The position numbers and the translations under genes are program-made. The notes below the pieces were generated by a model. The model saw only the letters and a list, made by a program, of their open reading frames with translations. It made no database searches and was not told where the DNA came from. This document shows, piece by piece, positions 11,926 through 22,599 of a stretch of DNA of 64,000 nucleotides; positions within the stretch are counted from its first letter, which is position 1, and the number at the start of each line of letters is the position of its first letter. The stretch is taken from NCBI GenBank assembly GCA_930367215.1, contig OV884059.1:227973803-228037802 (forward strand). Reading direction: 5' to 3'. The DNA is from Pollenia angustigena. Lineage: Eukaryota; Arthropoda; Insecta; Diptera; Polleniidae.

Positions 11926-12417
11926 TGTACTATGTTTAAAAAAGGACTATAACCCTACCGGAGTTCTCTACCGGGCAAAAATCACCGCTTAAGATAGAGG
12001 AGAATGGTGAAGTAACCTTGAGGCGCTATGCTTTACTGGCAGCTTAGGAGATAATAAGAAAGGGAAGATCTATAGGAAGTTAACTCACAATTTTTACTGC
12101 ATATCGTGTTCTTGCAAGAAGTGAAAATTGCTAAATTTTGAGTTGACACCCTTTAAAGGAATCAGTGCGATATATAAAAGTATATTATTTATAGTTTGTA
12201 AGCTCATTATTGGTTTGGCACAAATGCCAATAAGTCGTAGTGGAGAAAAACGACAATAAGGATTAACATGAAGTTTTCTGAAAATATACCCGATAGAAGT
12301 TTTCTGTATTTCCGCCACTGCTTCTTTCTGGCATATGTTTTGAAGAAAAACTGAAAGATTTTTAACCTTCATTAACGAATTTCGAAGTTAATAGTATTTC
12401 ATAGAAAGTAAAAATTA

Positions 12418-12750
12418 TTGGCGCATACGCCACTTTTCAAAATTTATTTCTAAAAAGTGGCTTTTTGTGCTGCATACGTATACTTACTGATGTATAATAA
12501 GTTGCTGACACTTTATGTTGCATACATTTTATGGCGCATACGCCACTTTTCAAATTTTTTTTTCTAAAAAGTGGCTTTTTGTGCTGCATACGTATACTTA
12601 CTGATGTATATTAAGTTGCTGACACTTTATGTTGCATACATTTTATGGCGCATACGCCACTTTTCAAAATTTATTTCTAAAAAGTTGCTTTTTGTGCTGC
12701 ATACGCATACTTACTGATGTATATTAAGTTGCTGACATTTTATTTTGCTT
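12418..12750. repeat. 113-114-bp tandem repeat, about 2.8 copies
   Basis: GGCGCATACGCCAC recurs at about 12420, 12533 and 12647. Each unit carries its own hairpin: GCCACTTTT pairs with AAAAAGTGGC around a short AT loop. This is followed by TGTGCTGCATACG and CTTACTGATGTATA. A local minisatellite. Confidence 0.9.
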
Positions 12751-12786
12751 TTACTAGGCACTTTTTTTCTTGCGGCAATAAAGCGG

Positions 12787-13068
12787 CCTTAGGCCCTAAT
12801 TATGTAAAACGCAACGCAATGCCAAAAATAACATTAAAAGCAAAAACAATGTCAAAAGTTTGTCAAAATTTTGTTGTTGCTTTCTACAGAAATACATATA
12901 GCGTTTTAAAATTATCAACGCCACAAGATATGCAGCGTTTAAAATTTAAAAAATCAATACACATTTCTATAAAAAACAACAACAAAATTATGAAATATTT
13001 TCGATTTTGTTTTTGCTTTCAATAAAAATTTTGGCGTTGCGTTTGCGTTTTACAAAATTAGGGCCTAA
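12787..13068. mobile_element. Palindromic MITE, TTAGGCCCTAATT ends
   Basis: TTAGGCCCTAATTATGTAAA on the left pairs with TTTACAAAATTAGGGCCTAA on the right, and pairing continues through the CGCAACGCAATGCC arms. The interior CAACGCCACAAGATATGCAG is shared with a degenerate relative at about 20.06-20.23 kb. The open frame crossing it is not a gene. Confidence 0.8.
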
Positions 13069-13686
13069 ATTTTATTTTCTTGTTGTCATTTTATTTTGCT
13101 TTCGCTATACTATTTTTTTTTTTTACTATGGAAATTAAGCAAAGCAAGAAAGAAATTTATTTTGTATGTTTTTGTATGAGAAATTTGCTGCATTCGCCAA
13201 ACAGTGACGTGTAGAGCAAAATAAAAATTAATTAATTTTAAAATAATTGATATGGACCCAAAAATATCATGAAAGAGGTTTTAGATTCAGAAAAGGGATA
13301 TTCAAAACTTATATAACTACTCCATAACTAATTCAATGGTTGGTAGGTCAAACCAAGATCATGAGTTATGTATATTAAAGAAATACAAGTTTTGGACATT
13401 GCATAAAATCAAAAAACAAGTTAGTGTGCTTTATTCGCCTGTGCCGAATCTTCGATACCCTCCACCGCCGAATGTTTTAGGAGTATTATCTGTATGATGT
13501 CTATTTATTATTATTATCTGCATTAAAATTGGTTGCGGTTTAGACATGTATTAAATAATTGACCGACAATCAGAGTTTTATGCTTTTTTCTTAAGCAATT
13601 TTAAATAGCTTGAGTAAAATATCATGACTCGTAACAGTTTAAACTGAACTTAAATGATTTTCAGGAGGGCAATTTATATTGAAGCC
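13069..13686. other. No recognisable feature
   Basis: AT-rich, no supported gene or element boundary. Confidence 0.5.
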
Positions 13687-14770
13687 ATGGTAGGCTATGA
13701 ACCAATCATCCCAAATTCTGCAGAGTGGTTTCTATATATAAATTTCCTTAAATAGGTGCAATTAGTTTAAGCGTTTGCAGTGAAGTTCAGAAGGCTGCTA
13801 AAATGGGATCTAAGGGTTATTATGGACCGTATAACACAAAATTGCATAACATTTTTTGTTGGCCATATGAAGCTAAGCTGGAAGAAAGTTTACCGCAATA
13901 TCTATATTTGCTACGATTTTAGGCGTATTTAATTTTTTTACCAGAGTGAACTTTATATGGGGCCAAGGGTAAATTATGAACCGATCTTCACGAAATTTCA
14001 AGTTGTTTTTTCAATTCCTATTAAACTATGACGAGCCAAAATTTGTTATGATAGCATTATTAATTATGGTTTTAGGCGTACTAAACTGTTTTCCGGGAGT
14101 AGGGTTTTTATGGGGCCTAGGGTAAATTATGGACCGATCTCTACGAAATTTTACTGTCTCGTTTCTAGTCCTATTAAACTGTGACGTGCCAAAATTTGTT
14201 ATGATAGCATTGTTAATTAGGGTTTTAGGCGTTCTATACTGTTTTCCGGGAGTAGGGCTTATATGGGGCCTAGGGTAAATTATGGACCGATCTTCACGAA
14301 ATTTTACGGTTTTAGGCGTGCAAAACTGTTTTTCCGGAGTAGGGTTATATGGGACCTAGGGTAAATTATGGACGGATGTTTTTTTTTTTTGCAAAATCTT
14401 ATATCATTCTATGCATTTGTCCACTATTTATGCTAGTTTTTGTAAAAATATTATCAATTTTTTTAAAGTGCTGGTTCCACATTTTGATTCATAGCGCTGA
14501 TGCTACTGAACCGATTTTGATGGATTTCAATCCCAAACTGCTTAGGATAACTACAAGCAATTTGACACCAAGTTTGTTTATTTCTTTTGAGTTTTCCGAA
14601 AGTGAGCGCGTTTTCAACAGACGGACATGGCTAAATCGACTAAGAATTACTCAAGGACCCAGAATATATATACTTTATGGGGTCTGAGATGAATAATAAT
14701 AAAGATTCACACGGAATGACAAACTTAGTATACCCTCTTCACAACTTATTGTAGTGCGGGTGGGTATGAA
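13687..14770 (-). mobile_element. DINE-like (Helitron-related) non-autonomous repeat with central tandem array
   Basis: The right part (about 14600-14770) carries, in reverse orientation, the module AGACGGACATGGCTAA, then GGACCCAGAATATATATAC, then GGAATGACAAACTTAGTATA. The same module is in forward orientation at 15530-15720 and 27975-28140. The left and central parts hold a 153-bp tandem array. Known DINE/INE-1 and mini-me elements of flies combine (TA)n, a short core, GTCY repeats and, in DINE-TR1, about 150-bp central repeats; this is an analogy, not a homology search result. Confidence 0.45.
13955..14375. repeat. 153-bp tandem repeat array
   Basis: GGGGCC(A/T)AGGGTAAATTATG occurs at 13959, 14112 and 14265, exactly 153 bp apart, and again at 14351 after an internally deleted unit. 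Units share CCGATCT.CACGAAATTT, GCCAAAATTTGTTATGATAG and GGTTTTAGGCGT. Confidence 0.9.
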
Positions 14771-15529
14771 AAATAACTTCTTTTAAGACTCTGTCTGCCT
14801 TGTTTATGAATAAAATTGTATCGCTATAAAAAGCACATGTTTCATTATCATTATAAAAGTATCCTTTCCCTCCTTTCACACCAAAAAATCCTTTTTGTTT
14901 GCTATTTTGCTTAGCAATTTGCTGTTGGGCTCAGTTTTTTTTTTATATTTTTCATAATCTCATCTGTAATTAAGGTTGTAGAATCTAATTAAAAAAGTGC
15001 GCTGCGTTGTTCTAATTTTGTTTGAAAAAAAATGAAATAAAATTCAGAAAATTAATTTTGCATTAAAACGATGATTTTTACGGTTCCAAAGGAGACATTG
15101 AGATTTGTTGGTTTAATTTAAGATAAATTTGTTGCTATTTTGTTAAGTACAAAAAAGTTGCGAAAAGGGATTTAAGAATTTTGTTAACAAAAATCCTTAT
15201 TCCTTTTTGATTGAAAATAACATGATTTTTTTTTTTTGAGATAATTAAATTTAAACTTTGTTACAGTGTGTTTATGAATGGAAGACCTTATCACCTTTAA
15301 TGAATTGAATTAAATTGTGGAAATTTATAAACTTTTATTTTTCTGGTAAGATTTTTTTTTTTGCAAATTTAGGATTTAAGTTGCGTTATAAAAGACAACA
15401 GGGTGTTTCCTAAATAATAAAATATATTTTTAAGATGTTTTTCTCTTAATATGGCTTTTTAGGCTTAAGTTAAATAACTTCGCACCCTCTTTTAATGACG
15501 TATTTACGACTTCCAAACAGGTTACAACA
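14771..15529. other. No recognisable feature
   Basis: AT-rich, several homopolymer T runs; no supported feature. Confidence 0.5.
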
Positions 15530-15840
15530 TTTGTATACCCTTCACCGAAGGTTTGTCATTCCGTTTGCAATTTCTACAATACTGATCTCAGACCCTAAAA
15601 AGTATATATGTATGTATATTCTGGGTCCTTATGAGTAGCGAAGTTGATTGACCGATGTCCGTCTGCCCGTGTGTATGGTGAAATGGGGTTTTCGAAGACC
15701 GCAGAAATCATCGGCCTAAATATTTATGTCACACTCCGTTTAAGTTTGCAATTGAAATTCCATAAATAACTGAGATATGAGCAAAAAACCACGACTATTC
15801 CTTATTTTACCCATCAAACCCTTATTGTTGTTGTTTATTT
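15530..15840 (+). repeat. DINE-like repeat module, copy 2
   Basis: ACCCTTCACCGAAGG, TTGTCATTCCGTTTG, TTTCTACAATACTGATC, TATATTCTGGGTCCTTATGA and GATGTCCGTCTGCCCGT occur in the same order as at 27975-28250. ACTGAGATATGAGCAAAAAA and CCACGACTA are also shared. Confidence 0.7.
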
Positions 15841-15872
15841 ATTTCTTTTTTTTTCAGTGTATCTGGACAACG

Positions 15873-15912
15873 CACAGTGTGAGGTTTTAACATTCTAGCT
15901 GATCAAAATTGC
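15873..15912 (+). repeat. Candidate Transib-type terminus (RSS-like)
   Basis: CACAGTG at 15873-15879 is preceded by CAACG (one mismatch to the CGNCG target preference of Transib). It is followed by TGAGGTTTTA and, after a gap, TCAAAATTGCAT. The terminus at 61525 has the same layout: CACAGTG, GGAAATTTTA, GTCAAAATTCCAT. It lies on the C-terminal side of the RAG1-like relic at 16527-18281, the expected position. Confidence 0.45.
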
Positions 15913-16109
15913 ATATTTCTTCAACAAATTAAGGTACAGTCACGTAGTTTGCTACAAGTAATATATGACTGACAACACAACTTCTGTAGAAAAATGGGCG
16001 GCATTGGAAAATTGCCGCGCCCACTTCGCATAATAGATAAAATTTAATTTTTTTAAATTGGTTTATAATTAATAGCAAGATTGCCTTAAGTAGGACAATT
16101 GGGGAAAAT

Positions 16110-16526
16110 TGCGATACCCTGAAGGATGCATTTCCCGGGCGCCTAATCTCCCGTGTTGGCGATTTGCACTGGCCAGCAAGATCGCCCGATTTGACCGCTC
16201 CAGACTTCTTTTTGTGGGGCTTTTTAAAGTCGCGGGTTTATGTCAACAAGCCTCAGACTCTTGCAGCTCTTAAAGACAATATCCGTCAAGAATGTGAGGA
16301 CCTATCGCCGGAAGTTTTGGCCAAAGTGATGGAAAATGTCATAAAAAGTGCTCAAATGACAATCAACTGTGGCGGCGGCCATTTACATGACATCACATTC
16401 TCGACTTGATGTAAAAAAAATTAAAAGACCAAATAGAAATAATCCACAAGAAGAATCAAAGTTTTTCATTTTTTTTTTTTAAATTACAGCCAAAGAACAT
16501 CGGAAGGCTATTTTTGCGCCACCTTG
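16110..16526 (+). pseudogene. mariner transposase C-terminal fragment plus 3' end
   Basis: The frame opens at about 16110 (DTLKDAFPGRLISRVGDLHW) and runs to TGA at 16407-16409, including WPARSPDLTAPDFFLWG with the third catalytic aspartate of the mariner DDD triad. It then reads KSRVYVNKPQTLAALKDNI and ends GGGHLHDITFST. The 3' non-coding end closes with GGCTATTTTTGCGCCACCTTG, followed by TA. In mariners a TA dinucleotide flanks the terminal repeat. The N-terminal two thirds and the 5' TIR are missing. The end abuts coding sequence of the RAG1-like relic, showing that the mariner inserted into it. Confidence 0.85.
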
Positions 16527-18281
16527 TATTTGTTTAACTTCATTCAAAATAAGGTCTTTTGTCTCTTTTACGAATTTTAAAGGCCGACAATATCTAGTTG
16601 ACGATGGTGCAGCATTTTTCCAAATTATTGTTTTTTTGGTTGTAACCAATATTTTCTAAAGACATTTCAAGTGGGACCATAGATATGCTAAACAAACTCT
16701 CGTCAGAAATATTTTCTTGAGAAAACGATTGCTTGTTACGATTATGGTCAGCACCGTCACAACCCCATTTGATCTTAAAAGTCACCTCATTAAAATCATC
16801 TTCTATCAAAAGAAATGTATCCTTCAAGGCCAAACAAAGTCTTAAGACTGTATGGTCAATAAGTGATTGGAGGCTGACATTCGCGAATGATTCTGTTACA
16901 GTTATTCCATTTGGAAAACATGCACGCTTGGAAATTAATGTTGTCTTTACAATTCGTAGCCATGTGTAGATAAACCGATATCTATTATCATTGCTAATGC
17001 TTGATCAGCAGAAAGGCTAATGGGCTTATCTGAAACAATTCTACTTTTTTGTAAAAGTGTTCCCCTTTTTGGAGAAACAGTTATAAGCTCACGAACAAAT
17101 AAGGCCGAAGTTCGTTTGCCATCTAAGTGCATTTTGATTTCGGCTGTCATAAATATGTAACTGATTATGATCAACCGTTTTCAAAAGTTGTCTTGCTTTT
17201 CTTTTTCTTGTTACTTCTAAGCAGCGTTACCGTTGTGATACTAAAGTATCAATTTGACACTTTTTCGACGGTGCTGATACCTTTTATGACCCTTCTTTTA
17301 AATTATACTTTTGTATCATTATCACCCATTTTGTGACACTTTTTGACCCTTTTTTGGAAATATCTCTCACATTTTGTTTTTTGTCAACACTGCGGAACAG
17401 AAGTGTTAAACGAATGTTTTCGAAATAAACATTGGTTGATATGGAACAGACTCAAAGTATAAACTAACAATTCCATGCTTTCTTCTCCTTGATTTTTGAT
17501 AGTAAAGTACAATTTCCCTAAAAGCAAACATAACTCATATACATATTTGTTATTTTTTACGATGGTTTCTTTTCAAAACAAAAATTTGACATTTTGTTAA
17601 AAAAATGCAATTTGGTGTTTTGCTCTCTTAAAGAGTAGCATGTTTTATTCAAAAAAATTCGCCCTCAATAATAGCAAATGGTATTGAACTTTTCGTCCCC
17701 TTTTGAATCGACATTGTTGAGAGTGACCTAACAGGAATGAAAACAAGAGGTAAACATTGCTCAATTAGCGCAAATTCCCAAATATTTGGTAACAGCGGTA
17801 TGATAGCAAAGTCTTATATTTATTAAAAATCGTAAAAGCTTTAAAAAATCTGACAAATCGCTTTAATCGAGAAAATGGTTACAATTCGCGAACGATAGCA
17901 AAATTTAAAACAAACACTAAAATTTATTTGACATCGCTAAATCGGAAAATTACATAAAAAGTATGAAAAAATTAGCTATAATGATAAAGAATAAACTTTT
18001 TGTCAGGTGTTAAAAACAGGACAGAGCATTCCATAAAAAAATTAAGTTTTTTGAGCTCTTCCTACCTGAAATATTATTTTTTTGTTTGCTTATAAAAAAA
18101 CTTTGTCTTATTATGTTCATTTAAATGGGAAATACTGCTTATAAAAAACTTGACCCTTTTTTTCTTGAAATACCCTTTTTTTGACCCTTTTTTCTGGAAA
18201 ATCCCCTTTTTGTGACCCTTTTCGAAAATTTCCAACGGTAACCCTGCTTCTGAGCACTCATGGAATTTTTTCTGCAATTAC
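16527..18281 (-). pseudogene. Transib/RAG1-like transposase relic 1 (N-terminal half and first catalytic Asp)
   Basis: Reading the minus strand from 18281: KKFHECLEVTRKRKARQLL, interrupted by the hAT element at 17222-18246. Coding resumes, with frameshifts, as KRTSALFVRELITVSPKR, then SLSADQALAMIIDIGLSTHG, then ITVTESFANVSLQSLIDHT. A longer frame (16833-16594) has FKIKWGCDGADHN, then SMVPLEM. A further frame gives APSSTRYCRPLKF. CDG..., F.....PL and P.S...C.P follow the order around the first catalytic aspartate of RAG1 and Transib (RAG1 D600 region). The Asp codon is near 16757. The 3' side is cut by a mariner at 16526. At least two frameshifts and two insertions make it inactive. Family assignment is from recognised motif order, not a search. 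Confidence 0.7.
17222..18246. mobile_element. Complete 1,025-bp non-autonomous hAT element
   Basis: Starts CAGCGTTACCGTTGTGATAC and ends TTCCAACGGTAACCCTG. It is flanked by CTTCTAAG (17214-17221) and CTTCTGAG (18247-18254), a 7/8 match. Sub-terminal motifs are TTTGACACTTTTT and TTTTGACCCTTTTT types, unlike the GCGACTTTT motifs of the 8790 element, although the outer 15 bp are shared. It split the RAG1-like coding region; the reading frame joins across the target site. Confidence 0.88.
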
Positions 18282-18803
18282 AGTGAAGTTTAAGGTGCTG
18301 TTATTTCATGACGCTATTAATTTTTTTAACTCCAAATGCAATTATATGTAGTTGGGATTATTATCAATCAATTCTAGTAAAAATTCTTTAATAAAACAAA
18401 CAAAAAATTGGATTTTGATAAGCTAAAATGTTAAAACCTTATAGTCTGCAACGGCAAGAGCCAAAGCTTCCAAATTAGGAACAAGTTTCTTTGTTATCAA
18501 AACACAACCTTCTCATATTGAAAAATGTTTTTCACTGGGTGTATGTAACAGAGTTTTTGTTATCATAATATGATTATTGACTATAATATGGTTGACATTT
18601 GTTCTCTTAAAATAATTAATTAAGCCCGTAGTTCGGTTGAATGTGTTGTAATTTTGTAACTTTTCTAGAGTTGATATATCTCGTGTCAGATGCATTTAGT
18701 GTACAAAAAAAAAACACGCTTCGGGAACTCAAAAGATTCCTTTTACATATAATAAGAAGACCACAGTTTCTCTCTATTTTGTCCTCAGAATTTCTTTGCT
18801 AAT
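18282..18803. other. No recognisable feature
   Basis: May include the 5' part of the RAG1-like element. A short stretch (GAGCCAAAGCTTCCAAATTAGGAAC) resembles one at about 28.35 kb in the DINE-like repeat. Confidence 0.4.
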
Positions 18804-18992
18804 ACCAATAAAGCAAGTTGTCAGCATAGTATTTTTATGCCGTGCACTTGCATATTTGTTACCAAAGTAATTTTTGGGTATACAAATTTTTTACAAAACG
18901 AAATCGTACTAATTATTAATTAAAACTTACTTTGATAATAAATATGCAAGTGTACGGCATAAGAAAACTAAACTGGCAACTTGCTTTATTTT
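18804..18992. mobile_element. Palindromic MITE with about 75-bp arms
   Basis: AATAAAGCAAGTTG through ATGCCGTGCACTTGCATATTT on the left is matched by AAATATGCAAGTGTACGGCAT through CAACTTGCTTTATTTTG on the right. Non-coding; target duplication not clear. Confidence 0.75.
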
Positions 18993-19164
18993 GATTTTCT
19001 TGCGAAAACAATAAAGCAATTTGTTTTTGTTTGTATTTTGTTTTTCCTTAACCTACTTACAACTACAATTAATGTTGGGAGTATTCCAAACAATTGTAGT
19101 GGGGAATGTAAGAAAAGATAAAAAGCTGGCCCATAACTATAGTCATAAACAAAGCATACTTTAA

Positions 19165-19296
19165 GGCCCGTTTTCATAACTAACCGATAGCTTAAAGTAG
19201 ACTTTAACCAGCCCTCTAAAAAGCCTTCCATTATTAAAACTTTACTTTAACCTAAAAATCCTACCTGTAGCTATCGGTAAGTTGTGAAAACGGGCC
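19165..19296. mobile_element. 132-bp MITE, GGCCCGTTTTC ends, TAA target duplication
   Basis: Terminal repeats GGCCCGTTTTCATAACTAAC and its imperfect complement GTTGTGAAAACGGGCC. TAA at 19162-19164 and 19297-19299. A 3-bp TWA duplication is typical of PIF/Harbinger. Related ends occur at 30626-30741 and 7965. Confidence 0.8.
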
Positions 19297-19570
19297 TAAG
19301 AGTTCTAAAGTAAACTTTTACTAAAAATACGCTTTTGAAAAATACGATTTGATGCGAATGGTCTTGCGAAAGTGCAAATGCACAATATTGTAGCTTTTGT
19401 TTGCAATCCAACAACAAAATATACAGAATTGCAATTGTCACATCATTGCTTTTGCTCAACACTAAAACTGTTTAGCTTTTTTTGCTACATGTATTGCGTT
19501 TACATAACTGAAACTTGAACAGCTGACATTTGTAAATAATAATTTAGAATCGCTAAATAAAATTTAAGAT

Positions 19571-19930
19571 ATGGAGCCAACTACGCTAAATGAAAAAGAG
19601 AAAAACACAACAAAAAGTGGACGGCAGATGAAATAAAAACTGTTTTGGATTATTTGGAGCAGTCAGAAAACATAGAGGTTAGTATTTAAGAGAAGTCCGT
19701 AGTTTTTCAAAAGCAAATTCTTTATTATTATTATGTATTTAGACACCAACAACTCAAATGTTTTATAACAAATCTATTGAAAAAAGCGATATCGATGCAA
19801 CCTGGGATATAATAAGGTGGAAGGTACGATACCTCAAGGCATCTTATAAAAAGGCCAACGATTGGCGTAGTTCTACTAATGCTGCGATATTTTCTTTTGC
19901 ACTGCTTCGTGGCATTTTTTTAACAATTTC
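19571..19930 (+). pseudogene. Myb/SANT-like domain, two-exon relic
   Basis: From ATG at 19571 a frame begins MEPTTLNEKEK. One nucleotide out of frame it continues KKWTADEIKTVLDYLEQSEN. A GT (GTTAGT) at about 19678 and a TTTAG near 19741 bound a roughly 63-bp intron-like gap. Joining there gives TPTTQMFYNKSIEKSD, then WDIIRWKVRYLKASYKKAND, then WRSSTNA. The pattern W...E....LDYL, PT...FY.K, VR.LK..Y.KA..W fits the Myb/SANT-like DNA-binding domains that accompany PIF/Harbinger transposons or occur as host regulators. The frameshift and the loss of recognisable sequence after about 19880 argue for a dead copy. TAA-type MITEs of the kind Harbinger mobilises lie nearby. Confidence 0.45.
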
Positions 19931-20059
19931 ACAAAATAATCAAACACCTTTTTGTAAATTTTCACGACCAATAATTCCGTAAAACCGCTGTTATCTAATT
20001 TGCATCTAGCATTGCAAAGTTGCTTAAAATACCGCTCACTGTCAATGATAAAATTATTG

Positions 20060-20230
20060 CAGTACCAAGCCGTTGCAACCTAAAACGCACCAAACATTGA
20101 ATACCGCTAGTCAAAAATATTTTGTAATTTTGTTCTGGCCTTCTACATAAATTAACATTGCGTTTTTAAAATATTTTCAACGCCACAAGATATGCAGTGT
20201 TTTATTTATATTTTAATTTTCAATGTCAGC
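20060..20230. repeat. Degenerate relative of the 12787 MITE
   Basis: CAACGCCACAAGATATGCAG and the GCGTTTT.AAAAT region match the interior of the element at 12787-13068; termini are not recognisable. Confidence 0.5.
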
Positions 20231-20422
20231 TGCTAAGAGTTGCCACTTGTTTTGTTGTATGAAACAATTTTTATTTTAAAGTTGTTTTTGAAAAGAAGCG
20301 ACTTTAGCGTTTGACTATGATTATTGGTCCACTGTTTATTGTTGGTATTTTATTTAAGCTTTGATATCGTTGAAAATAAGACTTTTTGAGTGTTTGCAAT
20401 TCTCATCCACTCTGAAGTTTTG

Positions 20423-21354
20423 TCTATAAATATAAAAATGAAAAATGTTTGTATGTTTGTTTGTTTGTTTGTTTGTTTGTTTGTATGTTGGCTTATAGAC
20501 TCCTAAACTACTGAACCGATTTTCCTGAAATATTTACAGTAGCTCACGTGAGCCCTAACAAAATAGGGTACTTATTTTTTCGATAGGGGCAGGGAAATTG
20601 GTACCCCCATTGGATGCCAATATTAAATATCGCATATCTTAAGAGCCGGTTCACGCATTTTGTTGAACTTTTGGTAGTAGGGTCTTCTGAGCCCCAAAAT
20701 TTAAATAAAGTAGCAACGGGGGAAGTGGTTTCCCCCATAGGACGCCAATGTTTAATATCGCATATCTTAAGAACTGTTATAGTGAGAATGTTCAAACTTT
20801 GTAGAAGTCACTCTTATGATATACTACACTATTCAAAATAAAAATAAAGCGGGTAGGTGCAGGGGGGAAATACATCTCATAGGATGCATACATTAAATAT
20901 CGCTCAACTGAAGAACTATTAAAATGAGAGTTTTCAAACGTGGTTAAAGCTACTATTATAGGAAACTTTAAATTTCAATATAGTTATGGGCGGGGTAGAC
21001 AGAGGAGGAGCAGTTCCCCTCATAGATAGAAATATTAATAAGAGCCGCTACACGTATTTTGTTGAACATTTGGTAGTAGGACCTTCTGAGCCCCAAAATT
21101 GAAATAAAATAGCAGCGGGAGAACTGTTACTCCCATAGGACACTAATGTTTAATATCGCATATCTAAAGAACTGTTATAGTGGGAATGTTCAAAATTTGC
21201 AGAAGCCACTCTTATGGTATACTACACTTTTGAAAATAAAAATAAAGTGGGTAGGCGCAGGGGGGAAATACCTTCCATAGGATGCATATATTAAATATCT
21301 CCCAACCGATAAAGAGGATAAAGCAGTGAAGCGAAGCGCACCGGGTTAAGCTAG
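20423..21354 (+). mobile_element. Helitron-like non-autonomous element
   Basis: Begins TCTATAAATATAAAAATGAA followed by a (TTTG)n run, and ends GAAGCGAAGCGCACCGGG...CTAG followed by T. TC...CTRR ends and a 5' TATAAAAATGAAA stretch are characteristic of insect Helitrons. The left neighbour is G rather than the usual A, so the 5' boundary is tentative. Interior: two roughly 265-bp copies starting at 20641 and 21040. No Rep/helicase frame. Confidence 0.6.
20641..21300. repeat. 399-bp-spaced internal duplication
   Basis: AAGAGCCG...CACG.ATTTTGTTGAAC, TTCTGAGCCCCAAAATT, ATCGCATATCT.AAGAACTG and GCAGGGGGGAAATAC occur in both halves of the Helitron-like element with a 399-bp offset. Confidence 0.85.
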
Positions 21355-21394
21355 TTTACTTATAAATTTGGCTTTTCTAAATTTTTTGGGAGAG

Positions 21395-21470
21395 TGTTTC
21401 TTGATGATCTGACCTAAGCAACCAGTGAAATGCGCATAGAAACTAGCTTTTCCCTCCACAATTAATTACA
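21395..21470. repeat. CCTAAGCAACCAGTGAAATG dispersed module
   Basis: GACCTAAGCAACCAGTGAAATGCGC with flanking GCTTTTCC is one of several copies (also about 24130, 31350, 31855 and 54560, some reversed). Confidence 0.65.
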
Positions 21471-21824
21471 GTGTTTTTATCAAGAATAAAAATTGGGAAT
21501 TAAGCACGACAAACAAAATCGTATTATTAATTAAAATGATTTTATTTGTCGTGTAATAAGTTGTTTGTTTGATATTAATAATCAAAGTTTATTTTTTTTG
21601 CACAAAATTTTAAAGATTTTTCTTTTATCCTTTGAATTAAGACTCAAACAGCACATAAAATCCATTCAATGACCTCGTTTACGTAAACAAACAATAATTT
21701 TTTTTTTTTAAATCATTGTAATCAACTCAATTTTAAAGCCTCAATAATTGATCATGTTAAGCATTAAATATGCAATTGATGGTAATAAATTTCATAAAAT
21801 AATGACCCAGATAAGGAATACATA

Positions 21825-22596
21825 AAGGGTGTTTTTTAAGCCCGATATAATAGGTTTTTTGTAAAAATGGCACATAAAACATTTTAATCAAATCAAAGAA
21901 AGAAAAAAAACGTTTGTTCATTAGAAAGATGAAAATAAATGGAATTAACGCTTGAAGAATATTTCGGGCATATGAGTGCCGTGGCTGCTCTTGACAAAGT
22001 TCTTTCTTTTGGGCCAGCCTAGCTGGTCGTATTTTATAAATAGCACGAATAATGTTGGGCTCCAGGGTGTCAATTTTGCTCGTTAATCATTTTAAAGAAG
22101 TGACTTGACGTTAGAAATAATAGAGACGTATCAAATCGCATCATGTTGCAGAAATAAGGTCCGATATTATAACCAGCGTGTAAACCGTACCTAAAGGTGT
22201 ATCTTTCTGCATACAATAAATTATTTAAGGCAGCCACATGGCACGTAGCTCTATCCTGTTGAAACCACATCTCGCCCGGATCAATGTCATTCATATTTTC
22301 AAATAAAAATTGTCATTTATCATGGTGAAGCATAGTTCTCCATTGACAGTAACGCAGGCTCCATCTTAATTTTTTAAATCAATTTAAAATCACGAAAATG
22401 CACGAAATCCATTTTGATTTGAATGCCCATTTTCGTAAAAGGCTTCAACAAGCTTAACGAGCTGCCCACTTGTGCACCTCTACATTATTGAATTTGCCAA
22501 ATACTAAAACAAAGAAATGTCAAATTAAGTTGGACAAAAAATTTGACGTTATGGTATGACCTACAATTAACATCGTGCATTATGGTTGGACCACCC
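21825..22596 (-). pseudogene. Internally deleted mariner element
   Basis: Bounded by TA then AAAGGGTGTTTTTTAAGCCC on the left and GGACCACCCTTTA on the right, an imperfect inverted repeat. On the minus strand, near the right end, VKLVEAFYENGHSNQ and FRAFRDF match a mariner N-terminus. Then GACVTVNGE, then MWFQQDRATCHVA (22294 downward), where WFQQDGATCH normally carries the second catalytic aspartate. The third-aspartate block is not readable. The coding region is reduced to about half and frameshifted. A long frame at 22070-22294 is the best-preserved piece. Confidence 0.75.
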
Positions 22597-22599
22597 TTT

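Noticed and set aside
12418..12750. CRISPR-like repeat array
   Set aside because: Units are contiguous 114-bp tandem repeats with no unique spacers, in a eukaryotic context.
12717..13025. 102-codon plus-strand frame
   Set aside because: Crosses from the tandem array into a palindromic MITE; a shadow of repeat sequence.
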